In this document: positions 1-8,894 of the stretch, piece by piece | Numbering within the stretch: the stretch's first letter is position 1 | Layout: each line of letters opens with the position of its first letter | Source of the DNA: Lentisphaerota bacterium | GTDB taxonomy: Bacteria > Verrucomicrobiota > Lentisphaeria > Victivallales > Victivallaceae | Direction of reading: 5' to 3' | DNA length: 41,294 nt | NCBI GenBank assembly: GCA_015061865.1 | Contig: SUVU01000006.1 | Coordinates: 1-41,294 of the forward strand | The notes under the pieces: generated by a model | What the model was told of the DNA's origin: nothing | What the model saw: only the letters and a program-made list of their open reading frames with translations | The model's database searches: none | Position numbers and translations under genes: made by a program

Positions 1-114
1 CGAGTACGGTGCGGGAGTGTACTGCCGTACTCGACCGTACCGGCGCAGAAGCAAGGCGCGAAAGTGCCCGCGATGCGCCACCGACGGTTAGATTTTATCA
101 CAACAAATGGGACA
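1..114. repeat. Dispersed element R1, copy 1 (left-truncated by window edge)
   Basis: This is the right-hand part of an intergenic element that recurs at 26915-27108 and, in a shortened form, at 20913-20980. Over 1-114 it differs from 26993-27106 at about four positions only, so the copies are nearly identical. It begins with an inverted repeat, CGAGTACGG (1-9) and CCGTACTCG (25-33), and ends with the shared right end GATTTTATCACAACAAATGG. I see no coding potential of its own. It lies downstream of the minus-strand pgk terminator. Mobile, MITE-like or REP-like identity is an inference from copy number and identity. Confidence 0.85.
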
Positions 115-153
115 GAAAAAAATACAGTCCGCGCCCAAACTGGACGCGGACTG
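115..153 (-). terminator. Intrinsic terminator of pgk
   Basis: On the minus strand a perfect 9 bp stem, CAGTCCGCG at 125-133 with CGCGGACTG at 145-153 and an 11 nt loop, is followed by a near-continuous T tract (complement of the A-run at 116-124). It sits 12 bases past the pgk stop codon. Confidence 0.85.
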
Positions 154-165
154 AATGGTGAACTG

Positions 166-1416
166 TCAGTTCAGAGCAGCCACACCCGGCAGTTCTTTGC
201 CTTCGAGGAATTCGAGGGAAGCACCGCCGCCGGTGGAAATATGGCTCATTTTGTCAGCGAGACCGGATTTTTTGACCGCAGAAACGCTGTCACCGCCGCC
301 GATGATGGAAATACCGCCGTTGGCTTTGACTTCAGCGACCGCATCGCAGACACCGAAAGTACCTTTGTTGAATTTTTCCATCTCAAAGCAGCCCATCGGA
401 CCGTTCCAGACCACCGTTTTGGCGGAGCGGATCGCTTCGCTGTAAAGTTTGACGGTTTCCGGACCGATATCCAGACCCATCCAGTTGTCATCAATATCCA
501 GACCGACGACTTTGGTGTTGGCTTCGGGATCGAATTTGTCGGCTTCCACGCTGTCCACGGGGAGCAGGAGTTTGACACCGCGTTTTTCGGCATCGGCGAT
601 CATTTCACGGGCGTAGTCCATCTGATCGGCTTCGCAGAGGGAGTTGCCGATTTTGTGACCCTGCGCCGCCAGGAACGTGTACGCCATACCGCCGCCGATG
701 ATCAGGGTATCGACTTTGGTCAGCAGATTTTTGACGACCGCCAGTTTATCGGAAACTTTGGCACCGCCGAGAATGGCAACAAACGGACGCACGGGGTTTT
801 CCACGGCACTGCCGAGGTAAGCGATCTCTTTTTCCATCAGGAAACCGGCAACGCAGGGGCCGTTCATGTATTTGGTGATGACCGCAGTGGAAGCGTGGGC
901 GCGGTGGGCGGTACCGAAAGCATCGTTGCAGTAAACATCGCCGTAGGAAGCGAGTTTTTTGGCAAGCTCTTTCTGCTGTTCTTTAAGCGCGGCTTTGGCG
1001 GCTTTGAAATCTTCGTCGCTCTGACCGTCTTTCTGTTTCAGTTTCGCCTGTTCTTCTTTGTGATAGCGGGTATTTTCCAGCATGAGGATCTCACCCGGCT
1101 GCAGCGCCGCAGCCTGAGCATCGGCAGCACCGCAATCTTCGGCAAATTTCACCTCTTTGCCCAGCAGTTTGGCGAGGTATTCCGCGACGATTTTCATGGT
1201 GGTATCGCCGGTGATGCCTTTTTCGTCCGGACGGCCCATGTGGCTCATCAGGATCAGACTGCCGCCGTTATCCAGAACGTAGTTGATGGAAGCCAACGCA
1301 CCTTTGATACGGGTATCGTCTTTGATAACGCCCTCTTTGACCGGCACGTTGAAGTCAACACGCATGACTACTTTTTTACCTTTAAGATCGATGTCTTTCA
1401 GAGTTTTTTTGTCCAT
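166..1416 (-). CDS. pgk: Phosphoglycerate kinase
   Basis: The product catalyses ATP-forming transfer of phosphate from 1,3-bisphosphoglycerate to ADP in cytosolic glycolysis. The 416-residue product has the usual family length. Visible hallmarks are the N-terminal substrate loop RVDFNVP (19-25), the SHMGRP loop (58-63), and the C-terminal nucleotide-site segments GGGDS and [14 protein letters not shown]. The ATG start follows a weak GAAAG ribosome site. The gene lies 85 bases downstream of gapA, separated by an intrinsic terminator, so its expression probably depends on read-through or on a promoter I cannot see. It ends in its own strong terminator. A long open frame on the opposite strand is only a codon-bias shadow. 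Confidence 0.97.
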   Translation of the reverse strand: MDKKTLKDIDLKGKKVVMRVDFNVPVKEGVIKDDTRIKGALASINYVLDNGGSLILMSHMGRPDEKGITGDTTMKIVAEYLAKLLGKEVKFAEDCGAADAQAAALQPGEILMLENTRYHKEEQAKLKQKDGQSDEDFKAAKAALKEQQKELAKKLASYGDVYCNDAFGTAHRAHASTAVITKYMNGPCVAGFLMEKEIAYLGSAVENPVRPFVAILGGAKVSDKLAVVKNLLTKVDTLIIGGGMAYTFLAAQGHKIGNSLCEADQMDYAREMIADAEKRGVKLLLPVDSVEADKFDPEANTKVVGLDIDDNWMGLDIGPETVKLYSEAIRSAKTVVWNGPMGCFEMEKFNKGTFGVCDAVAEVKANGGISIIGGGDSVSAVKKSGLADKMSHISTGGGASLEFLEGKELPGVAALN

Positions 1417-1450
1417 TTTGATACACTTTCAATTTACAGGATAGGGAAAC

Positions 1451-1480
1451 AAAAAAGGGCGGGCGTTCTGCCCGCCCTTT
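1451..1480 (-). terminator. Intrinsic terminator between gapA and pgk
   Basis: There is a perfect 11 bp stem (1454-1464 with 1470-1480) and a 5 nt loop. Read on the minus strand it ends in six T residues. It starts 22 bases after the gapA stop and precedes pgk, so it should limit gapA transcripts entering pgk and set a gapA-rich ratio. Confidence 0.9.
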
Positions 1481-1501
1481 CGGGTTTGCTCTGCAAACAA
1501 A

Positions 1502-2597
<1,096 letters not shown>

Positions 2598-2675
2598 GAG
2601 TTAATTGCTAAAAAAATCTTATATATCCGCCCGACTGCGATCTTCAGGGCGCCGGAGGCATTGCGGGCGATTTTT

Positions 2676-2760
2676 CCGGTATTACCGGCAACCGGTCCGG
2701 TGTTTGCACTCTGCGGGGGTTTTGCATGTGATGCAGTATACCGGAATACCGGTTCCGGTA
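2676..2760. promoter_or_regulatory. Cluster of short dyads upstream of gmk (possible operators)
   Basis: Three inverted repeats lie within 85 bases: CCGGT-ATT-ACCGG (2676-2688), TGCAT-GTG-ATGCA (2723-2735) and TACCGGAA-6-TTCCGGTA (2739-2760). The last ends one base before the proposed gmk -35 box. They could be operator sites. CCGG-rich sequence is common in this genome, so chance is possible. This is the main content of the 320-base gap between gapA and gmk. Confidence 0.35.
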
Positions 2761-2761
2761 C

Positions 2762-2789
2762 TTGAATAACTGCCGGGGCGGTATATATT
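2762..2789 (+). promoter_or_regulatory. Probable promoter of gmk-coaC
   Basis: TTGAAT (2762-2767) and TATATT (2784-2789) are 16 bases apart, about 30 bases before the gmk ATG. A shifted -10, TATTAT (2786-2791), would give an 18-base spacer. Confidence 0.6.
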
Positions 2790-2820
2790 ATAACATACGA
2801 GTAACAAACAGGATTTGGAA

Positions 2821-3435
2821 ATGAAAAAACATGGCAATCTGATTGTGATTTCCGGCCCCAGCGGGGTGGGCAAATCCACTTTGATCAAACGTGTCCGGGA
2901 AAATTTGACGGACTTGCAGTTTTCGGTATCGTGTACGACCCGGTCGCCCCGGCAGGGTGAAATTGACGGCAAAGACTACTTTTTTTTGAGTGACAGTGAA
3001 TTTGCCGCCCATCTGGCGGCGGGGGATTTTCTGGAGCATGCGCAGGTTTTCAAACACAGTTACGGTACGCTGCGCAGTGAAGTAAGTTCCCGGATCAGCC
3101 GCGGCGAGGAGGTGGTGCTGGATATTGACGTGCAGGGGGCGAAACAGATCCGTCAGGCGATGGAAAACGACCCGCTGATCGCGGCGGCGGCTCAATTTAT
3201 CATCATTGCGCCGCCGGATCTGGAAACGTTGAAAAACCGGCTCTGCAACCGCAATTCTGAAACTCCGGAGCAATTGCAGCTGCGTCTGGACGGTGCCGTC
3301 AATGAGTTGAAAAATTTCCGGGTGTACGATTATTTGATCGTCAACGGCGATCTGGATACTGCGGCGGCGGAATTGACCGGAGTGCTGAAATCCATTCGTT
3401 TGCGAACCAGAAATATTGTCGGAGAACTGTTTTAA
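2821..3435 (+). CDS. gmk: Guanylate kinase
   Basis: The enzyme phosphorylates GMP to GDP with ATP in purine nucleotide synthesis. The 204-residue protein opens with the P-loop SGPSGVGKS (11-19), followed by the GMP-binding region CTTRSPRQGEIDGKDYFF and the DIDVQGAKQ segment of the family, and has normal length. I chose the ATG at 2821, with AGGA at 2810-2813 seven bases upstream, over an in-frame TTG at 2815. The stop overlaps the next start as TAATG, so gmk and coaC should be translationally coupled. In many bacteria rpoZ lies between gmk and coaBC. Here it is absent from the junction. Confidence 0.97.
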   Translation: MKKHGNLIVISGPSGVGKSTLIKRVRENLTDLQFSVSCTTRSPRQGEIDGKDYFFLSDSEFAAHLAAGDFLEHAQVFKHSYGTLRSEVSSRISRGEEVVLDIDVQGAKQIRQAMENDPLIAAAAQFIIIAPPDLETLKNRLCNRNSETPEQLQLRLDGAVNELKNFRVYDYLIVNGDLDTAAAELTGVLKSIRLRTRNIVGELF

Positions 3436-3974
3436 TGAGTGCAGAAAAGCTGATCGTATTGGGGGTCACCGGGGGGATCGCCGCCTATAAAGCGGCAGAT
3501 TTGTGCAGCAAACTTGCCAAAAACTTTGCCGTGCAAGTAATTATGACCGAAAACGCCTGCCGTTTCGTCACACCGCTGACTTTCCGGACGCTTTCCCGGC
3601 GCCCGGTGGTCACTTCGCTGTGGGAGAGCGACGGCGAATGGCGTCCCCGCCACGTCGATCTGGCCGCTGAAGCGGCGCTTTTGGTCGTGGCTCCGGCGAC
3701 GGCAAATTTCCTTGCCAAAGCCGCCTGGGGGATCGCCGATGATGCGTTGAGTACTTTTTATGCGGCGTACAACGGCAAAACTCTGCTCGCTCCGGCGATG
3801 AATCCGCAAATGTGGGCGCACGAAGCCTGCATCAACAATGTCAATATCCTCCGGGAGCGCGGTGTGGAGTTTGCCGGACCGGCATCCGGTCATGTCGCCT
3901 GCGGTGCCGACGGCACCGGCAGAATGTGTGAAGTCAGCGAAATTTACGCCGCTATTACCGCATTGATGCCGTGA
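3435..3974 (+). CDS. coaC: Phosphopantothenoylcysteine decarboxylase (stand-alone CoaC domain)
   Basis: This FMN flavoprotein decarboxylates 4'-phosphopantothenoylcysteine to 4'-phosphopantetheine in coenzyme A synthesis. The 179-residue product matches only the N-terminal half of the usual bifunctional CoaBC (Dfp). Key features are GVTGGIAAYK near the N-terminus, the active-site His73 in RHVDLA, the PAMNPQMW motif with Asn123, and Cys156 in GHVACG. The CoaB ligase half is not fused and is not in this window. The gene is coupled to gmk by a TAATG overlap and converges on the lipoprotein gene with only three bases between the stops. There is no room for a dedicated terminator. Confidence 0.93.
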   Translation: MSAEKLIVLGVTGGIAAYKAADLCSKLAKNFAVQVIMTENACRFVTPLTFRTLSRRPVVTSLWESDGEWRPRHVDLAAEAALLVVAPATANFLAKAAWGIADDALSTFYAAYNGKTLLAPAMNPQMWAHEACINNVNILRERGVEFAGPASGHVACGADGTGRMCEVSEIYAAITALMP

Positions 3975-3977
3975 AGT

Positions 3978-4355
3978 TCACCGGGGGACCCGGATCGAGC
4001 GCACCTGTCTGCCGCCGTCAATAATGTCCACGACCCATTCGGTATCAGTATAATATGAATAAAGCTGCCACCGGGAATTGCGGTCGCTGGTAAGTCCGGT
4101 GATTTTGGCACATTCCTGCAGTACATTGGCGATTTCCAGCCGGCTGGCATTATCGGAACGGCACTGCATCGCCGTTCCGGGGGCGGTTTGCAACAGTGCG
4201 GCAGTCAATTCGGTGATCATCCGTTCCCGTTTTTCCTCCGGGGTCAGCGGAATTCTGCCGGTGTTATCCGTAATATTTCCCACTGGCGGCTCCCCCGGCG
4301 GCAAACATCCGGCGGCACCGCACAACAGCAGAATCAGGAGCAGATATTTTTTCAT
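3978..4355 (-). CDS. Small predicted lipoprotein at the end of the ExbBD cluster
   Basis: The 125-residue product begins with a short charged N-terminus, a leucine-rich hydrophobic core and a lipobox GAAG|C with Cys17, so it should be acylated and anchored in the envelope. The mature part starts with a Pro/Gly-rich linker, has a helical middle (EKRERMITELTAALLQ) and a C-terminal beta-rich stretch (WQLYSYYTDTEWVVDII). I do not recognise a family. The ATG at 4355 was chosen over a longer frame because the leader begins exactly there and a GGGAGAGGGAAA ribosome site precedes it. It overlaps the zinc-ribbon gene as ATGA, which ties it to the upstream ExbB/ExbD/TonB-like genes. Confidence 0.75.
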   Translation of the reverse strand: MKKYLLLILLLCGAAGCLPPGEPPVGNITDNTGRIPLTPEEKRERMITELTAALLQTAPGTAMQCRSDNASRLEIANVLQECAKITGLTSDRNSRWQLYSYYTDTEWVVDIIDGGRQVRSIRVPR

Positions 4356-4624
4356 TTTCCCTCTCCCGGACGCCCGGAATCCAGCAGCAGATCTGACCGG
4401 CGCCGGATGCAGACCGTGTTGCATTTGGGGCAGCGGCACAAACTTACCGGTGAACGCGGCACAAATGAGTGGTAACAATTATTGCAGTGAAACAATCTGC
4501 TGTGGCTGACCTGCCAGGCGTTGCGCCGCCGCCGTGCCGAAGCCCGCAGCCAGAGCAGCAGCAGATAAAGCAGCAATATCGCCAGCAGTAAAAAGAAAAA
4601 TTCGGAAAAACTGATCGGGATCAC
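4352..4624 (-). CDS. Small membrane protein with cytoplasmic-type zinc ribbon
   Basis: The 90-residue product has one strong transmembrane segment (about 7-27), an Arg-rich stop-transfer stretch (ARRRR), and then two Cys pairs, CNNC (47-50) and CPKC (65-68), spaced as a zinc ribbon. The positive-inside rule puts the ribbon in the cytoplasm. The start is GTG at 4624, overlapping the TonB-like stop as GTGA, with GGGAGG upstream. It overlaps the lipoprotein gene by four bases. Position suggests an accessory or regulatory part of the envelope complex. I know of no described ExbBD partner of this form, and no function is assigned. Confidence 0.7.
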   Translation of the reverse strand: MIPISFSEFFFLLLAILLLYLLLLWLRASARRRRNAWQVSHSRLFHCNNCYHSFVPRSPVSLCRCPKCNTVCIRRRSDLLLDSGRPGEGK

Positions 4625-5313
4625 TTTTTCACCTCCCGGCTCTCTTTATTGCTCCAAATCACCGTATATACCCCCTCCGGATCGCCCCGGCGCACCAATT
4701 CCCTGCCGCAGGCGGCATCCAGCGCCGCAGTGCCGCAGGAGCGCATCACCCGGAACATCGTCACGCTGCCGCGCCGGTAAATATGGATGACTGAATCAGC
4801 GGCGGGAGCTGTTTGGGGTGTCGATTTCGCCAGTGCCGGCAAATTTATCACCTGTCCCTGCGGCGTGATCGCCACTGTGGTCGTCGGACTCTTTTTCACC
4901 GGTGCAGACGTTTGCGGCATCACCCCCAGGCGGGGCGCAACCGGGAAATCATGTCCGGTGAGCGCTTTGCCGGGATGGAGCTGTACCGCCGGTAATCTGT
5001 CCGGCGCCACCGCTGTGACGGCAAATCCCGCCCGCCGGTCACGCTCCGGCAGAGTATCAGAATCCCGCTTGCCGGAACCGTAAATTTGAGACGGATCACG
5101 CAAATCCAGCTGCCGGAAAAATTCCCGGTTGTGTTCGACGTGAACCACGCTCAATACCGTATTCTGCTTTTTCTGATCCGGAGTGCGGTAGTGGTATTCA
5201 AAGGCAAAAAACACCACCGCCAATATCACAATCACCACTGCCGCTGCCTGAAGCACCGGAACAGTGTTGCGTTGACGCTGATGCTGTTTTAAGATCGCCT
5301 GTAACTTAGTCAA
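4621..5313 (-). CDS. TonB-like periplasm-spanning protein (predicted)
   Basis: The 230-residue product has a basic cytoplasmic N-terminus, one transmembrane helix (about 20-39), a long Pro/Thr/Ala-rich middle and a small C-terminal domain (about 174-221). The segment FRVMRSCGTAALDAA resembles the TonB C-terminal pattern V.V..SSG...LD.AA. With exbB and exbD directly upstream, a force-transducing TonB-like role is the best inference, although the C-domain is short and divergent. The start is TTG at 5313 after GGGAG. It overlaps the exbD stop by eight bases. A TolA-like or unrelated scaffold is an alternative. Confidence 0.55.
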   Translation of the reverse strand: MTKLQAILKQHQRQRNTVPVLQAAAVVIVILAVVFFAFEYHYRTPDQKKQNTVLSVVHVEHNREFFRQLDLRDPSQIYGSGKRDSDTLPERDRRAGFAVTAVAPDRLPAVQLHPGKALTGHDFPVAPRLGVMPQTSAPVKKSPTTTVAITPQGQVINLPALAKSTPQTAPAADSVIHIYRRGSVTMFRVMRSCGTAALDAACGRELVRRGDPEGVYTVIWSNKESREVKK

Positions 5314-5773
5314 AACGTCGCTCCCGTCCGGCTTCCAGCGGCTGTACGGCGATGAAACTGGACATTTCCGCCGCTTCAGCGATCGCCATGATCCGACTCA
5401 ATGTTCCGGCAGAAATCGCCTGATCGGCACGGATGACCAGCACTTTTTCGCTTTTGGAAGCGAGCAATTCGTTGCGGAACTGGTTTTCATCTTTCATCAG
5501 CCGGTCACGGTAATAAATTTTGCACTGCCCGCCCGGAGTATCCGGCGCAGTGACCGAAACGATCGCTCTGCCCAGATCGGCAGCCTGCGGGACTTCCGCT
5601 TGGGGCAGATTGACTTTGATCCCGGAGATCCTCACCACCGAACTTGCTACCAGAATAAAAAACAGCAGCAGAAAAAACAGGTCGACCAGTGCCGCCGTCT
5701 GCAACAGACCGGTGCGCTGTTTCAACCGGGTACGGTAGCGGCGGGAACCCAGATGACGGAGTCCGGCAGTCAT
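5306..5773 (-). CDS. exbD: ExbD/TolR family biopolymer transport protein
   Basis: This is an inner-membrane subunit of the proton-driven ExbB-ExbD motor. The 155-residue product has a cytoplasmic N-terminus rich in Arg, one transmembrane helix (about 27-47) carrying the essential Asp in ALVDLFFLLLFFILVASS, and a periplasmic domain containing the family signature VLVIRADQAISAGTLSRIM. It overlaps exbB upstream as ATGA and the TonB-like gene downstream by eight bases. ExbD versus TolR cannot be decided from this sequence. The family assignment is secure. Confidence 0.92.
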   Translation of the reverse strand: MTAGLRHLGSRRYRTRLKQRTGLLQTAALVDLFFLLLFFILVASSVVRISGIKVNLPQAEVPQAADLGRAIVSVTAPDTPGGQCKIYYRDRLMKDENQFRNELLASKSEKVLVIRADQAISAGTLSRIMAIAEAAEMSSFIAVQPLEAGRERRFD

Positions 5774-6405
5774 TGCTGCTCCTCCTCTGACATCTGGTTT
5801 TGACGTTCAAAAAATCCGGTCAGTTCCAAAGCGGCTTTTTCCATATCCAGCGTAATGGATTCCACCCGGTCGATCAGGTAATTGCAGCCGATGTGGCAGG
5901 GAATGGCGACGGTCAGACCCGCTGCCGTGGTCAGCAGTGCCCGGGCAAGCGGGGTGCCGATGGCGCTGACCGAGAAGTATTCGCTGGCCTGGATCGCTTC
6001 AAAAGCACTCAGCATCCCCAGCACCGTGCCGAGCAAGCCCAGCAGCGGCAGAATGGTCGAGAGCGTGGAGAGCAGGGAAATGTGCCGTTCCAGTTTGGGC
6101 AATTCCTCCAGTGCGGCATCGTCGATCGCCGCCCGGATATTGGCATCGCCGCGCTGATGGGCGAGGATGCCGGCGCTGAGCAGTTTTGCCACCGGGCCGG
6201 GGGTGTTGTCGCAGAGGGTCAGCGCTTCAACGATGCCGTTCCGCTGCAAGACATTGAATAACCCGCGCAGCAATTCCCGGACGCTGATCTCGTCCCGGTG
6301 AAACTGAAAAACTTTGGTCAGAAAAATAAACAGCGCCAACACCGAACAGACCAGAATAACCCACATCACCGGCCCGCCGGCATTCATCAATTTCATAAAA
6401 AACAT
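5770..6405 (-). CDS. exbB: ExbB/TolQ/MotA family proton channel subunit
   Basis: This inner-membrane protein forms the pentameric motor around ExbD and uses the proton gradient. The 211-residue product has three hydrophobic segments (about 12-33, 115-140, 158-180). The conserved core LSTLSTILPLLGLLGTVLGMLSAF and the third-helix segment ALLTTAAGLTVAIPC are clear family hallmarks. The ATG follows GGAG and lies two bases after the TPR gene stop. It overlaps exbD by four bases. The TPR-ExbB-ExbD-TonB-like order recalls Tol-Pal or TonB gene clusters with a periplasmic TPR partner. Confidence 0.93.
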   Translation of the reverse strand: MFFMKLMNAGGPVMWVILVCSVLALFIFLTKVFQFHRDEISVRELLRGLFNVLQRNGIVEALTLCDNTPGPVAKLLSAGILAHQRGDANIRAAIDDAALEELPKLERHISLLSTLSTILPLLGLLGTVLGMLSAFEAIQASEYFSVSAIGTPLARALLTTAAGLTVAIPCHIGCNYLIDRVESITLDMEKAALELTGFFERQNQMSEEEQQ

Positions 6406-6407
6406 AC

Positions 6408-8864
6408 TTATTTTCTCCGTATTTTATCCAGTTGTTCCCGGAATTTTTTCTGCATCCCGTCCTGTTTCAGTCCGAGGTATTCCAATTGTCTGATCATCCG
6501 CATCCCCCGCTGCAATGCTCCGGGGGTGCGGTGGCGCACCAGCAGTTCCAGTGCGGTTTCGGTGCCGCGGATGCACCATTGCGCTTCCGGAGTCACCCCG
6601 GCGGCGGCGATCGCCCGTGCCGCATAAAGCAGTTTCTCAAAGGCGCTCACTGCCGCATTGAAGTTCCCCGCCCACTCATGGCACAAACCGAGTTTGTAAA
6701 ATGCCTGCAGCCGGATCTGGGGATATTTGGTATTGACGGCGAGCTGTTCACAGCGGGCGGTGGTTTCGGCAAGCACTTCCGGCGCCGGTGAAACGCCCTG
6801 GATCAGATCGCAATCCACCGCCCGGATGATGGCGATATCAGCCAGCAGCGTTTCCGGGTCGAGTTTTGCGGCGAGCAGAAACATCGCCCGTGCCTGCGGG
6901 TATTCACTGCGGCGGAAAAGTATTTCTCCGGCGTGCAGTGCGCCCTCGGCGGCGATGATCGCAGATTTATTATTGCTGGTCAAGCCGGAAAATATGGTCA
7001 ATGCCTGATCGGTTTTACCGTTTTTATCCAGAAACACCGCTTTTTGCAGGGCGATTTCCAGACCGGCGACGGAATCGGTGAAATTTTTTTCCAGTTTTTC
7101 CAGATCGGTGATCGCTCCGGCGATATTTTCATTGCCGGTGTGATTCAGCACATAATACGCCCATGCTTCGCTTTTGGAGTACTTGGTGCGGAACAATGTT
7201 GCGGCTTTTTCTTTCAACTCCGGATTATCGGTGGAGTGCAATATTTCCAGCGCCAGATAGAGCGCATGGGGCGTCAATGCCGATTTTTCATGCGCCACGG
7301 CGAAATCGACAAACTCTTTTGCCGCTTCATCGTCAAAATTATCCCGGTACGCCATCAGCGCCGCCAGAAATTGGGCGTTTTCCTGATTTTTGCACTTTTT
7401 CACCCGGGCGGCATCCAGATAATATTTTCTGGCAGCGGCAAATTCACCGCGCTGTTCCAATGCTTTTGCCAGCAGAAATCTGGCATCCGCCTGAAACTGC
7501 ATATTGGCGGATTTGCTGAGCAATTCCGCCTCTTTAAGCAGATTTTTTTCATCGCCGGTGCGCTGAAAGAAATTCATAAGCTCAAAATGGATCTTTTCCC
7601 TGCCAACAGCAGGAGTGACCTGCAGCGCCGCCCGGTACTCCCGCAGCGCTCCGTCAAAATCCTTTTGCTCCTCCAGAAATCCGGCGAAACGGCAGTGCCA
7701 CAAACCCTTTTCGGCGGCATGCAGAGAATTATGACAGAGAAAGAGATACAACTCCGACAAATCAGCAGCTTTCTGCAATTTGACGGCGGCACTGATCGCA
7801 TCGGAAGCCGCTTCCAGCCGATCGGCAAGCGGAAAGAACGAATTCAATGCCGCTTCGGTGAAAATTTCCACCGCCTGCCACACCATCGCCGGTCTGGTAA
7901 GCAGTTTCCTGCCGACGAAATTGAAAACTTCGCCGCGATCAGAGGCCTGGGGGAAGTTTTTGGCGTATTTGCGGGCTTCAGCTGCCGCCAGTTCCGGGAA
8001 GTGGTCGGCATAAATTCTGATAAGCTGCCGGTGCAGCCCCCTGCCGATCTCCTCTTTGGGGGAGAAATCCAATGCGGCACGCAAACATTTGACCGCAAAG
8101 GCGAAATCACCGTTTTTCTCCGCTGTTTTCGCCGCCGCCGCCAGCAATTCCAGCAGTCTGATGTGCGGATGTACCGGTTGGGATTCGATAAATTTGTCGA
8201 AATCCTCTTTCAGCTTTGCCGTTTTACCGGCATACGCTTCGACCAGATAAAGTTCCACCGCCCACACGCCGTTCTGCTGTTCTTTGGGGATGGATTTGAG
8301 AAATTTTTCCGCTTCGCTGTTTTTACCGGCACGGATCAGGATATAGAGCGCTTCGATCCGCGCCTCTGCCGCCCATTCAGATTTGCCGGCGGCAAGTTCC
8401 GCAAACAAACGGTATGCCCCGTCAAGATCGCCGGAACGCAGTTTCAGCATCCCCCGGCTGAAATTCACCGCCGGCAGTGACGCCGGATCCCCGGCTGCCA
8501 CGGCGGCAAATATCTGTTCCGCTGCGGCAAATTTGCCCTCCGCCACCAGCAGATCACCCGGCAGGGTCCCTGCCGAACGCAGCGGATGGCGGCGGCGGAA
8601 TTCCGCCAGCACTTTTTTGGCATTGTTCAAATCCCCGGCACGCAAATATGTCCGGCACAGTTTCAATGCACTCTGCGCCCATCCTTCAGCATCCCGGAGC
8701 TTATCCGCCTGCAGCATGGCGTTGTGATAGCCGCCGATGGCGTTGGAGTAATCTCCAGCCGCCAGTGCGGTATCCGCAAGTTTCTGTTCCGGCTGCTCAC
8801 CGGCATAAAGCACCGGAAGCGCCAGCACCGTTGCGGCGAATATGTTACGCAAAAACGATTTCAC
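6408..8864 (-). CDS. Secreted tetratricopeptide-repeat protein
   Basis: The 818-residue product starts with a signal peptide (MKSFLRNIFAATVLALPVLYA, cleaved near residue 21). It is then made almost entirely of TPR-like helical hairpins, recognisable from repeated patterns such as AGDYSNAIGGYHNAM, GEFAAARKYYLDAA, RRSEYPQARAMFLLA and AGNFNAAVSAFEKLL. It should be a periplasmic or outer-membrane-associated scaffold. The start is GTG at 8864 with GGA eight bases upstream. It lies 30 bases after recA and two bases before exbB, so it is probably the periplasmic partner of the ExbB/ExbD/TonB-like complex, similar in position to YbgF/CpoB in Tol systems. It is much larger than CpoB. Confidence 0.8.
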   Translation of the reverse strand: MKSFLRNIFAATVLALPVLYAGEQPEQKLADTALAAGDYSNAIGGYHNAMLQADKLRDAEGWAQSALKLCRTYLRAGDLNNAKKVLAEFRRRHPLRSAGTLPGDLLVAEGKFAAAEQIFAAVAAGDPASLPAVNFSRGMLKLRSGDLDGAYRLFAELAAGKSEWAAEARIEALYILIRAGKNSEAEKFLKSIPKEQQNGVWAVELYLVEAYAGKTAKLKEDFDKFIESQPVHPHIRLLELLAAAAKTAEKNGDFAFAVKCLRAALDFSPKEEIGRGLHRQLIRIYADHFPELAAAEARKYAKNFPQASDRGEVFNFVGRKLLTRPAMVWQAVEIFTEAALNSFFPLADRLEAASDAISAAVKLQKAADLSELYLFLCHNSLHAAEKGLWHCRFAGFLEEQKDFDGALREYRAALQVTPAVGREKIHFELMNFFQRTGDEKNLLKEAELLSKSANMQFQADARFLLAKALEQRGEFAAARKYYLDAARVKKCKNQENAQFLAALMAYRDNFDDEAAKEFVDFAVAHEKSALTPHALYLALEILHSTDNPELKEKAATLFRTKYSKSEAWAYYVLNHTGNENIAGAITDLEKLEKNFTDSVAGLEIALQKAVFLDKNGKTDQALTIFSGLTSNNKSAIIAAEGALHAGEILFRRSEYPQARAMFLLAAKLDPETLLADIAIIRAVDCDLIQGVSPAPEVLAETTARCEQLAVNTKYPQIRLQAFYKLGLCHEWAGNFNAAVSAFEKLLYAARAIAAAGVTPEAQWCIRGTETALELLVRHRTPGALQRGMRMIRQLEYLGLKQDGMQKKFREQLDKIRRK

Positions 8865-8894
8865 TTTACTGTCCGGGTTCAGGGGTGACCGATC

